A program made the translations under genes and the position numbers. The notes below the pieces were generated by a model. That model was given only the letters and a program-made list of their open reading frames with translations, had not been told where the DNA came from and ran no database searches. DNA of 14,604 nucleotides, from positions 1-14,604 of the forward strand of contig CAAEIR010000229.1 in the NCBI GenBank assembly GCA_900756035.1. Reading direction: 5' to 3'. The DNA comes from an uncultured Anaerostipes sp. (lineage in GTDB: Bacteria; Bacillota; Clostridia; Lachnospirales; Lachnospiraceae). Below, piece by piece: positions 1 to 6,582 of the stretch; position 1 is the stretch's first letter, and the number at the start of each line of letters is the position of its first letter.

Positions 1-31
1 AAATAATGCTGAGAATAAAATAACTTTTGTA

Positions 32-71
32 GAAAAAAATCCGCTCTATCAATATTTTCAATAGAGCGGAT
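32..71 (-). terminator. Intrinsic terminator after the [FeFe] hydrogenase gene
   Basis: A perfect 11-bp stem pairs positions 39-49 with 61-71 around an 11-nt loop. On the minus strand the stem is followed by a run of seven T (positions 33-39, the first of them inside the stem). It begins five bases after the hydrogenase stop codon. The T run 73-78 on the other side could also let it stop transcription arriving from the left. Bases 1-31 hold nothing recognisable. Confidence 0.9.
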
Positions 72-76
72 CTTTT

Positions 77-1525
77 TTAGTGTCTGTGCATGGAAAAGCT
101 ATCCATATCATAACGTTTCAGGTTATCGGTAATCTTGCGGTCATCTGCCTCTTTAATCAATGTATCTCTTACCTTTTTGGACTTTAATACTTCGGCGTTG
201 CGGCTTGGTCCTCCGACACATCCGCCTTCACAAGCCATACCCTCGATGAAGTCTTCCGGAAGTCTTCCGGCTTTCAGGAACATAAGAGCTTTTTTACACT
301 CTGCCGCACCGTTTGCCTTACATACCTTAATATCAGCTTCCTGATCTGTTTCTTTCATATATTCTAAAACAGAATTTGTTACTCCACCGGAGTTTCCATA
401 ATATTTTCCAAAGATACTGGATTCCTGATATGTATTCTCAGCAGGTTCTAATTCTACCTCTTTTGCACGGAAGATTGCCTGAATCTCATTATAATTCAAT
501 ACATAATCTGCATTTCCTTCAATTCTCTGATCTACAACTTCAGATTTCTTAGCAACACATGGCCCGATAAACACAGTAACTGCATCAGGATCTTTTGCTT
601 TGATCATTCTGGATACCGCACACATTGGAGATACCGTTGTAGAAATCTTATCTGCCAATTCCGGATAATGTTTACGGATCATGTTAACAAATCCAGGGCA
701 GCAGGATGTCGTCTTTTTCTCGCCTGCTCTATAGGCTTCCAGCCATTCTTCTGCTTCGCTGCAAGTAGTCATATCTCCACCGAGTCCTGCTTCCACTAAA
801 TCGGTGAATCCAACCTTTTTCACTGCCTGACGCCAGCTCTCCATTGTAATGTCTTTTCCAAACTGTCCTTCTGTTGCCGGTGCAAGAATTCCGTAAACTT
901 TTTTTCCGCTCTTTAATGCATTCACAACATCAACAATCCATGATTTTGTTCCGATTGCACCAAACGGACATTTTAATGCGCACTGTCCGCAGCGGATACA
1001 CTTCTCCTTATCAATCACTGTGATACCGTACTCATCATAAGAAATAGCATCTACAGGACAGCTGTCCTTACATGGTCTTGAAAGATGGGCAATCGCATGA
1101 TATGGACATGCTTTTGCACACATTCCACACTCTTTACATTTTGCTGCATCAATCTCTGATCTTTCATTTCCCGGTTTAATAGCACCAAAACGACATGCCT
1201 GAATACAATCTTTTCCAAGACAGTTCTGACAGTTGTTTGTTACAACATAACTGGAAATCGGACAATCCGCGCAGGCAGACTTAATAACCTGGATAATATT
1301 TCCATCATCCTCAGCTCCCGGAGCTTTTCCTTCTGCAAGACGAATTCTCTGACGGATAATCTCACGTTCTTTGTAAATACAGCAGCGGAATGTCGGTGTA
1401 GGTCCCGGAATCATCTGCTCAGGAATCAGATCACGTTCTTCTTCCAAAATTCCGGCAAAAGCCATTCTGGCTACCAAATACAATACATCTTTTTTCAAAC
1501 TGTTGATACTTGTTTTGTCGTACAT
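77..1525 (-). CDS. Monomeric [FeFe] hydrogenase, group B-like, ferredoxin-type N-terminus
   Basis: This 482-residue cytoplasmic iron-sulfur protein probably interconverts protons and H2 using ferredoxin as electron partner, disposing of reductant during fermentation. No signal peptide is seen. An N-terminal cysteine-rich segment (C85, C88, C99, C102, C107, C111) precedes ferredoxin-like motifs at C130/C133/C136/C140, C152/C156 and C176/C179/C182/C186. The H-cluster domain carries the three signature loops: TSCCPGF at 273-279 (C275 the proton-transfer position, C276 a ligand), GPCVAKKSE at 321-329 (C323) and MACEGGC at 430-436 (C432, C436). The second loop has Gly where the clostridial prototype has Met. 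Together with the short ferredoxin arrangement, this points to the group B branch; subgroup is inferred. No HydE, HydF or HydG maturase is in the window. GGAAGGG lies 8 nt before the ATG. It is a single-gene unit with its own promoter and terminator. Confidence 0.9.
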   Translation of the reverse strand: MYDKTSINSLKKDVLYLVARMAFAGILEEERDLIPEQMIPGPTPTFRCCIYKEREIIRQRIRLAEGKAPGAEDDGNIIQVIKSACADCPISSYVVTNNCQNCLGKDCIQACRFGAIKPGNERSEIDAAKCKECGMCAKACPYHAIAHLSRPCKDSCPVDAISYDEYGITVIDKEKCIRCGQCALKCPFGAIGTKSWIVDVVNALKSGKKVYGILAPATEGQFGKDITMESWRQAVKKVGFTDLVEAGLGGDMTTCSEAEEWLEAYRAGEKKTTSCCPGFVNMIRKHYPELADKISTTVSPMCAVSRMIKAKDPDAVTVFIGPCVAKKSEVVDQRIEGNADYVLNYNEIQAIFRAKEVELEPAENTYQESSIFGKYYGNSGGVTNSVLEYMKETDQEADIKVCKANGAAECKKALMFLKAGRLPEDFIEGMACEGGCVGGPSRNAEVLKSKKVRDTLIKEADDRKITDNLKRYDMDSFSMHRH

Positions 1526-1583
1526 AATGTTTACCCTTCCTTTTATGCGCGCCTAACACATTGTTATTTTTTTATCTATCTGT

Positions 1584-1589
1584 ATTATA
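1584..1589 (-). promoter_or_regulatory. Probable -10 element of the hydrogenase promoter
   Basis: A perfect TATAAT reads on the minus strand about 60 bases upstream of the hydrogenase ATG. No good -35 hexamer lies 16-18 bp upstream; instead there is a run of nine T preceded by A-rich sequence (1592-1607), which may act as an UP-like or bent element. TTGTAG lies upstream but 20 bp away, too far to be convincing. Confidence 0.55.
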
Positions 1590-1740
1590 GCAAAAAAAAA
1601 TCTTTTTCTCTACAATGCTCAAAGAAAAGTACAAAAAATATGCAATTTTATTACATTTACATAATTTTTACAATATGCAATATTATCCTGTCCGCACACG
1701 GCAAACATTTATTGTTAAAAGAAAGACACTCACACCTCAA

Positions 1741-2397
1741 TTACACTAAAAATTCTTCTAAATCTGGATAATCTGAAATATGTTCTCTTACATAACTTCT
1801 TTTAAATGCTGCAAATATACTATTTCTACTTAATGTAGATCTCAAACTTCTTTTATAACGTGATAATTCCGGATTTTTCTTATGCTTTTCCAATGTTTTA
1901 TACAAAACATTCATCTCATCTGCTAAACGATAAATTCTGTGCTGACAAGCCGCCTCCCTAATCCCTGTATTTCGTTTTTCAAAACATTCCTCTATAAGTT
2001 CTGCAGTCATAATAGCCCGCTCTTCATCCACAATGTTATGTACATTTACATGTCCTTCTTTATAGTACTGATCTAACATTCTTTCTGGATCTTCTTCACA
2101 ACAGTCTATAATCATATCATCATATTTCGATTCTTTTTTTATATTATTACAATGAGGACACACATAGAATAAATTGTTCCAGTCAAAAACTCTTTCTGGT
2201 ATTGTACGTCCATGATGTGGTTTTAGATGTTCCACTTCTGGATCCGATAATCCTTTCAGTTCACAAATATAGCACTTATCATAGAAATCTTCTTTTAATC
2301 TCTGTATTACATCTGGCTTATTATAAATCCCTTTCGCCTTTTCCTCTTCAATAGCCAGTGAGGGAGGCGGAATAGGGTTTCTCTCTATTTTAATCAC
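1741..2397 (-). CDS. ptuB: HNH endonuclease, Septu PtuB-like
   Basis: A 218-residue predicted nuclease, the likely effector of a two-gene defence module with the ATPase immediately upstream. A treble-clef HNH domain occupies roughly residues 35-95: zinc knuckles C42/C45 and C80/C83, EVEH at 54-57 with H57 the probable catalytic histidine, and DWNN at 72-75 supplying the central Asn. The N-terminus has the proline-rich IPPP stretch at 9-12, typical as I recall of HNH proteins that travel with AAA ATPases. Residues 125-218 are helical and basic and may bind DNA or the partner. The start codon is GTG; AGGGGG in the last ATPase codons (2406-2411) is its ribosome binding site, and only five bases separate the genes, so translation is probably coupled. 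The HNH call is firm; the PtuB assignment rests on motif layout and partner gene. Confidence 0.82.
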   Translation of the reverse strand: MIKIERNPIPPPSLAIEEEKAKGIYNKPDVIQRLKEDFYDKCYICELKGLSDPEVEHLKPHHGRTIPERVFDWNNLFYVCPHCNNIKKESKYDDMIIDCCEEDPERMLDQYYKEGHVNVHNIVDEERAIMTAELIEECFEKRNTGIREAACQHRIYRLADEMNVLYKTLEKHKKNPELSRYKRSLRSTLSRNSIFAAFKRSYVREHISDYPDLEEFLV

Positions 2398-2402
2398 TAC
2401 TC

Positions 2403-3647
2403 TTACCCCCTGTTTAAAAACTCCAGTTTCAGTCGACTATATTCTGATGTCAGTTCTTTTGCCAAATAATCCGGGATTTCATCTAAATAATATTCTAGTT
2501 TATCAATTTCTTCATATTCTTCATCCGATAATTCTTTTTTAGAAACTAATACTTTATATCTGCTATATTTTGTACGTAATTCTTCTGATAAGCTGTCAGC
2601 TTTAAAATAGCCTTCTACAATCCCTTCATATGGCAAATTTTCCAAGCCATTTTCCACAAGTGTTCTGTTCTGCAAATCATAAATTACAGCATTATCCAAA
2701 GAACTTAAAATAAACGGAGAATGGGTCGTAATAATAAATTGAATATTAGGGAAAAGAGTTGTTAAAATAGGAAGTATCTTTTTCTGTAATTCTAAATGTA
2801 AATGAGTTTCAATCTCATCAACTAATACAATTCCTTCCATATCAAACTCGGTTCGAAGTCCTGACTTTGCCTCCATTCTTATAATTAGATCATTAATGAT
2901 CTCAAATATTGCTGAATAACCACTGGACATTGTATTAAAATCAAAGGGTTCTTTATCTGTCTCGCAGATAGAAAATTGAAATGTTTCATCATTAAATTTT
3001 AACTGAAGATTTTCATCCTCAAAAATTTTCTTTAAAAGGTTCTCAAATGTATGAAACCATTTGTTTATCCTTTCAGATTTTTCATTATCCTTCGTAAAAG
3101 CCTGAGTAGCCTTCAAATCCACAAGATATTTTGTGAATTTTACACCTGGATTTTCAGCAATACTATACTTATCTTGAAATTCTATTTTTTCAATATTTTT
3201 GTATTCTTCTACTTGAAATTCTCTTTCAGCTCTATAATATGCAAAAATAAAATTCCCTTTTTCATATTTTTCTCGTAAAAGAACCTCCGATGTAAATTCA
3301 AGGACAATATCTTTCCAAAGCTCTATCTCATGTTCCCACACCTTCAAATTTTTTTTAGCCTGATAAAGTTGTTGTCTGTTTTCTTCAGAATCTATATTTC
3401 TACTTAATTCTTCAATTTTATCTGACCATATTTGTTGATTTCTTTTTACATCTTTCAATGTTGTTCTGTTTGGTGACGAAATACTATTAAAATATTGCAC
3501 CATTGCTTCCAATACACTGGTCTTTCCGCTTCCATTTTTACCTGTTAAAATCAAATGCTTTCTTTTTTCTTTATCTAAAGGAATTGAAATATTCTTTAAA
3601 TGACGAACTTTTTTCAGCTCAACATCTATCAAAAAAGTATGCTCCAT
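2403..3647 (-). CDS. ptuA: AAA/ABC-type ATPase, Septu PtuA-like
   Basis: A 414-residue ATPase expected to be the sensor or regulatory partner of the HNH nuclease. In order: Walker A GKNGSGKT at 36-43; a charged helical, coiled-coil-like insert at about 66-118; an ABC-type signature with MSSG at 240-243; Walker B IVLVDE at 273-278; an ETHLHLELQ segment directly after; and a switch histidine in TTHSP (H309). A lysine- and glutamate-rich helical tail covers about 348-414. This is the SMC/RecF-like architecture shared by PtuA and related defence ATPases. Two start codons are possible. At the first (3653) the GGAGGG Shine-Dalgarno abuts the ATG with no spacing; at the second (3647) the spacing is 7 nt, so the second is chosen. 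Unlike OLD nucleases no Toprim domain follows, which favours Septu over Gabija. No reverse transcriptase is nearby, so this is not a retron-linked copy. Confidence 0.8.
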   Translation of the reverse strand: MEHTFLIDVELKKVRHLKNISIPLDKEKRKHLILTGKNGSGKTSVLEAMVQYFNSISSPNRTTLKDVKRNQQIWSDKIEELSRNIDSEENRQQLYQAKKNLKVWEHEIELWKDIVLEFTSEVLLREKYEKGNFIFAYYRAEREFQVEEYKNIEKIEFQDKYSIAENPGVKFTKYLVDLKATQAFTKDNEKSERINKWFHTFENLLKKIFEDENLQLKFNDETFQFSICETDKEPFDFNTMSSGYSAIFEIINDLIIRMEAKSGLRTEFDMEGIVLVDEIETHLHLELQKKILPILTTLFPNIQFIITTHSPFILSSLDNAVIYDLQNRTLVENGLENLPYEGIVEGYFKADSLSEELRTKYSRYKVLVSKKELSDEEYEEIDKLEYYLDEIPDYLAKELTSEYSRLKLEFLNRG

Positions 3648-3678
3648 ATTCATCCCTCCAAAACTTTATAGTACAATT

Positions 3679-3687
3679 ATTGTATCA
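3679..3687 (-). promoter_or_regulatory. Extended -10 promoter of the Septu-like cassette
   Basis: On the minus strand TG-A-TACAAT forms an extended -10 element about 32 bases upstream of the chosen ATPase start. The hexamer 17 bp upstream (TGTATT) is a poor -35, as expected when TGn is present. The TACAAT is one arm of a 13-bp palindrome, TACAAT-T-ATTGTA at 3672-3684, that would overlap the start of transcription and could be an operator. Confidence 0.5.
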
Positions 3688-3731
3688 CATATAATTTTAA
3701 AAATACATACAAAGAACTCCTACTCTTTACC

Positions 3732-3879
3732 TTATCTGCGAACGCAAGTACATCTCGACTTCGCCCTGCTTCGTCTCGATCATTCTTGCGTTCCTATGAA
3801 CAAAAAAATATATAACAAAAGCCCCATGAGTGCAAATGCACTCCGGGGCTTTGTATATACATTTTTTGTTCGCAGATAA
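3732..3879. repeat. Nested inverted repeats between rpsI and the Septu-like cassette
   Basis: Three pairs of arms are visible. The outer pair is a perfect 12-bp match, 3732-3743 with 3868-3879. A second 9-bp pair joins 3740-3748 to 3785-3793. A third 10-bp pair joins 3798-3807 to 3862-3871 and encloses the rpsI terminator. The outer and third pairs share bases 3868-3871, so they compete. The outer arms begin four bases past the rpsI stop codon. The unit between 3732 and 3793 looks like an interspersed palindromic element. No target-site duplication is visible around the outer arms. Confidence 0.6.
3798..3871 (-). terminator. Intrinsic terminator of the rplM-rpsI operon
   Basis: The core hairpin pairs GAGTGCA (3828-3834) with TGCACTC (3837-3843), then, past a small bulge, AGCCCC (3820-3825) with GGGGCT (3845-3850). 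On the minus strand it is followed by TTTTG and a further T-rich stretch. A second 10-bp A/T pairing, 3798-3807 with 3862-3871, closes around it, giving a long imperfect stem that could also act on the opposite strand. Confidence 0.85.
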
Positions 3880-3883
3880 CTGC

Positions 3884-4276
3884 TTATCTCTTTGAAAACT
3901 GTGGTGCACGACGTGCTTTTCTGAGACCTGGTTTCTTTCTTTCTTTCATTCTTGGATCTCTTGTTAAGAATCCTGCTTTTTTCAGTGTTAAACGGAAGTC
4001 TCCGTCTACCTGTAATAAAGCTCTGGAAATACCATGACGGATTGCTCCTGCCTGTCCTGTAAATCCACCACCATGAACGTTTACTAATACATCGTATTTA
4101 TCAACTGTATCTGTAGCAACCAATGGCTGACGTACTACTACTTTTAATGTCTCTAATCCGAAATATTCATCAATATCTCTCTTATTGATTGTAACTTTAC
4201 CTGTTCCAGGTACTAAATATACTCTGGCAACACTATGTTTTCTTCTACCAGTTCCATAAAATTTTGCTGTAGCCAC
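3884..4276 (-). CDS. rpsI: 30S ribosomal protein S9
   Basis: This 130-residue protein is the usual bacterial S9 length. Its basic C-terminal tail reaches into the peptidyl-tRNA site of the small subunit. The N-terminal GTGRRKHSVARV stretch (8-19), the GGGFTGQAGAIRHG core (69-82) and the canonical end in SKR are all present. The start codon is GTG with AGGAGG 8 nt upstream. It follows rplM by 21 bases, the near-universal L13-S9 pair, and is the last gene before the terminator hairpin, so it marks the left edge of the conserved ribosomal block. Confidence 0.98.
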   Translation of the reverse strand: MATAKFYGTGRRKHSVARVYLVPGTGKVTINKRDIDEYFGLETLKVVVRQPLVATDTVDKYDVLVNVHGGGFTGQAGAIRHGISRALLQVDGDFRLTLKKAGFLTRDPRMKERKKPGLRKARRAPQFSKR

Positions 4277-4297
4277 TTCTTCGTCCTCCTTCTAAAA

Positions 4298-4732
4298 TTA
4301 ATACTTGATCTCTAATGCTTTTGGCTGCTGAGCCTGATTTTTGTGCTCTGGGCCTGCATATACGTGAAGTTTTTTAATCATCTGTCTTCCTAAAGGACCT
4401 TTTGGAAGCATACCCTTTACAGCGAGATAAATAACATCTTCAGGTTTCTTTGCTAATTTCTCTTTTAATGTCTGCTCTTTCATTCCGCCAACATAGTCAG
4501 AGTGGTGATAATAGATCTTCTGATCCATTTTCTTACCTGTTACTTTAATTTTGTCTGCATTTACCACGATCACATGATCTCCTGCGTCCATATGAGGTGT
4601 ATAAATCGGTTTATTTTTTCCTCTTAAGATCTTTGCAATCTCAGATGCTAAACGTCCTAATGTATGTCCTGTAGCATCAACTACATACCATTCTCTTTCA
4701 ATTGTTGATGGGCTGGCCATAAAACTTTTCAT
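4298..4732 (-). CDS. rplM: 50S ribosomal protein L13
   Basis: A 144-residue L13, a primary-assembly protein of the large subunit. The family stretch around VKGMLPKGPLGRQMIKKL (105-122) and the following HVYAGPEH are intact. The open frame continues 18 codons further upstream, but the ATG at 4732 has AAGGAGG six bases before it and its translation starts at the family's usual N-terminus (MKSFMASPST), so that start is chosen; the longer frame lies in the leader. It forms an operon with rpsI and is driven by the consensus promoter upstream through a structured leader of about 90 nt, suggesting autoregulation or attenuation. Confidence 0.97.
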   Translation of the reverse strand: MKSFMASPSTIEREWYVVDATGHTLGRLASEIAKILRGKNKPIYTPHMDAGDHVIVVNADKIKVTGKKMDQKIYYHHSDYVGGMKEQTLKEKLAKKPEDVIYLAVKGMLPKGPLGRQMIKKLHVYAGPEHKNQAQQPKALEIKY

Positions 4733-4822
4733 GGTGTTCCTCCTTAAAATACTATCAATCAATGTGTCTATATAAAATACTCCCACCGGGGCTTTGGGGT
4801 AGTATTCTCTCTTATGTCACAG
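4733..4822 (-). promoter_or_regulatory. Structured rplM leader, possible L13-type regulator
   Basis: From the predicted transcription start near 4822 to the rplM ATG there are about 90 nt. On the minus strand AATACTA (4800-4806) can pair in two ways. With the downstream GGGAGTATT (4776-4784) it forms a terminator-like hairpin around a C/G-rich loop, followed by TTTATAT. With TAGTATT (4748-4754), just before the AAGGAGG, it makes a perfect 7-bp helix near the ribosome binding site. The two are mutually exclusive. Ribosomal L13 leaders are a known class in low-GC Gram-positives; whether this belongs to that class was not tested. Confidence 0.55.
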
Positions 4823-4828
4823 TTTTAT

Positions 4829-4857
4829 ATTATATAACACGGACTCGGGTGTGTCAA
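4829..4857 (-). promoter_or_regulatory. Consensus sigma-A promoter of rplM-rpsI
   Basis: On the minus strand TTGACA (4852-4857) and TATAAT (4829-4834) are both perfect and are separated by exactly 17 bp. It lies 34 bases downstream of the AEC permease stop codon, with no clear terminator between them, so read-through from the upstream operon could add to it. Confidence 0.93.
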
Positions 4858-4890
4858 TAGACAAATGTACCATTTTTTACATCTTTTCCA

Positions 4891-5832
4891 TCATATCATA
4901 TAAGTTACAATCGGAAGTGTAATCAGCGAAAGCAATGTTGTCAAAACAATTCCCCGGCTGCATATAGAACTATCCAATCCGTAATCTACCGCCATCATCA
5001 CCGGCATGCTGCCGTTGGGCATTCCAAACATTAACACCATAATTCCAGATAATAACGGATTGATTTGAAAATTTTTTATAATCAACGCTGCTCCTATAGG
5101 GATCACCAGCATCTTTAAAAAAGCAAACTCATACATCTTGTAATCCGTAAACACCTCTCGCAGCGGCATCTTTGCCAGAGAAACACCGGTCATAATCATA
5201 GACAGAGGAACGGCGGCATTTCCAAGGTAGTCAAAAAAACTAACCGCAGGATCGGGAACAGAAATTCCGGAAGCAAATAAAATCAATGAAACCAGACATG
5301 CTGCCATTCCCGGATTCACAATTTTCTTCCACTGAAATGTAAGTTTTGCTGTTTTTCCGGCTTGCAGAGACCTTTCTTTTTCAAACAGATACACACCATA
5401 TGTATAAAAAAGTATGTTGAATACCAGTGTATACAATGCCACGTAAAAAATTGCACCCTTGCCATACAGTTCCTGAATCAGCGGAATCCCCATAAATCCA
5501 AGATTTGAAAAAATCAACATAACCGAATAAATATTTCTCTGATTCTTTCTGATTCTTAAAATTCTTACAAACAGTGGACTGATTCCAATTAAAACAGCAA
5601 ATAGAATTACTGCCATTACAAGATTTGTTAAAACCAAAGACCAACTTCCCTGTCCCTGAGCACCTGTTACGCCTGAAATGATCAATGCCGGATTAAAAAC
5701 ATTAACAATCAGTCCTGAAATCTGACTTCCACTCTGATCTGAAATCCACTTCTTCCGGTAACCAAAACTTCCAATCAGCATAAACCCAAACAACACCAGT
5801 AATTTTTGGAATATAACCAAACTATTTCCCAT
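4891..5832 (-). CDS. AEC-family (auxin efflux carrier-like) membrane permease
   Basis: A 313-residue integral membrane protein, about the usual length of bacterial AEC transporters, with roughly ten hydrophobic segments in two halves (about 6-24, 38-55, 66-90, 101-119, 127-150 and 175-190, 203-220, 236-253, 258-280, 294-312). Family-like features include NPAL at 47-50, FSNLGFMGIPL at 108-118 and NAAVPLSMIMTG at 205-216. Characterised members move small organic anions such as malate; the substrate cannot be read from sequence. The ATG overlaps the end of truA by 11 bases, so it is translated as part of the ecfA1-truA operon. It is not normally part of this conserved cluster and separates truA from rplM. 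A role linked to its neighbours is not evident. Confidence 0.87.
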   Translation of the reverse strand: MGNSLVIFQKLLVLFGFMLIGSFGYRKKWISDQSGSQISGLIVNVFNPALIISGVTGAQGQGSWSLVLTNLVMAVILFAVLIGISPLFVRILRIRKNQRNIYSVMLIFSNLGFMGIPLIQELYGKGAIFYVALYTLVFNILFYTYGVYLFEKERSLQAGKTAKLTFQWKKIVNPGMAACLVSLILFASGISVPDPAVSFFDYLGNAAVPLSMIMTGVSLAKMPLREVFTDYKMYEFAFLKMLVIPIGAALIIKNFQINPLLSGIMVLMFGMPNGSMPVMMAVDYGLDSSICSRGIVLTTLLSLITLPIVTYMI

Positions 5833-6580
5833 CTTCCAATTCCTCCAGGTATTCTATGTTCATCAAAGTAAGTCCCTTAGCCGGGAGTTTCGGTCCCGGT
5901 GTTACACGTTCTTTTGAAGCAAGAATTTCTTTCACCCATTCCGGCTCTTGTTTCCCTCTTCCGATTTCTAAAAGTGTCCCTGCCATCAGGCGCACCATAT
6001 TATAAAGGAAACCGCTGCCTGTAACTGTCATAGTAATGTACTTTCCGTTTTTTCTTACAGCACATTCGAAAATCTCTCTTTCATAAGAAGTTACCTGAGC
6101 TTTACTGCTGCACATGCTGATAAAGCAATGCTCGCCTACAAAATATTGAGCTGCCTGATTCATTTTTTCCACATCTAACGGAACATATACAAAATGATGA
6201 TGCCTGCTGGTTACAGGATTATCATAAGATGCATTATAAAACGTGTACTCGTAAGTTTTTCTTGTATCCTGAAACCTCGGATGATAATCCGACGGTACTT
6301 CTTTTGATGCCTGAATTATAATATCTTCCGGCAGCCTCGCATTCAACGCTTTTGCCATTTTTTCTCCCGGAATTTTGCTATCCGTATCGAAAACCGCCAC
6401 ATTCCCCAATGCGTGAACTCCGGAATCTGTTCTGCTGGCTCCGATCACTTTAATCTCTTCTCCAAGCAGCTCGGACAAATGGTGGTTTAACACGCCTTCA
6501 ACAGTGACTGCTTCCGGCTGTACCTGCCATCCACAGTAGTTGGTTCCGTCATATGCTACAACTAATTTTATTCGTTTCAT
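5822..6580 (-). CDS. truA: tRNA pseudouridine(38-40) synthase TruA
   Basis: A 252-residue enzyme that isomerises uridine to pseudouridine at positions 38-40 of the tRNA anticodon arm. The catalytic aspartate is D52 within the RTDSGVHA motif (50-57). The N-terminal VAYDGTNYCGWQ (8-19) and the GSGFLYNMVR stretch near 188-197 are typical of the family. Only two bases separate it from ecfT, and its GGAGG ribosome binding site is formed by the last codons of ecfT, implying coupling. Position after ecfT and before rplM-rpsI is the usual Firmicutes order, here interrupted by the permease gene. Confidence 0.97.
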   Translation of the reverse strand: MKRIKLVVAYDGTNYCGWQVQPEAVTVEGVLNHHLSELLGEEIKVIGASRTDSGVHALGNVAVFDTDSKIPGEKMAKALNARLPEDIIIQASKEVPSDYHPRFQDTRKTYEYTFYNASYDNPVTSRHHHFVYVPLDVEKMNQAAQYFVGEHCFISMCSSKAQVTSYEREIFECAVRKNGKYITMTVTGSGFLYNMVRLMAGTLLEIGRGKQEPEWVKEILASKERVTPGPKLPAKGLTLMNIEYLEELEDGK

Positions 6581-6582
6581 GA

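Noticed and set aside
1540..1740. A Rex-type redox operator upstream of the hydrogenase
   Set aside because: Only isolated TTGTTA-like half sites are present; no full TTGTTAA-spacer-TTAACAA palindrome was found.
1685..1740. A terminator for the HNH gene
   Set aside because: Only a 3-4 bp CCG/CGG hairpin is present, without a T run, so no terminator can be called there.
1741..3653. A retron carrying a Septu-type effector
   Set aside because: No reverse transcriptase gene lies in the window next to the pair, and the flanking gaps show no obvious msr/msd arrangement.
3732..3879. A MITE-like transposable element with 12-bp terminal inverted repeats
   Set aside because: No target-site duplication flanks the arms, and the rpsI terminator lies inside, so a mobile unit of exactly this extent is not supported.
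3727..3909. A 60-codon minus-strand reading frame overlapping the rpsI end and the terminator
   Set aside because: It overlaps the end of rpsI, runs through the terminator hairpin and has no ribosome binding site. It is better explained by the palindromic repeat staying open in one frame.
4733..4786. An 18-codon N-terminal extension of L13
   Set aside because: The internal ATG has an ideal AAGGAGG and matches the family start; the extra codons lie in the leader. The same reasoning trimmed the upstream extensions of rpsD and rpsM.
4858..4890. A terminator after the AEC permease
   Set aside because: No stem with a T run is visible before the rplM promoter.
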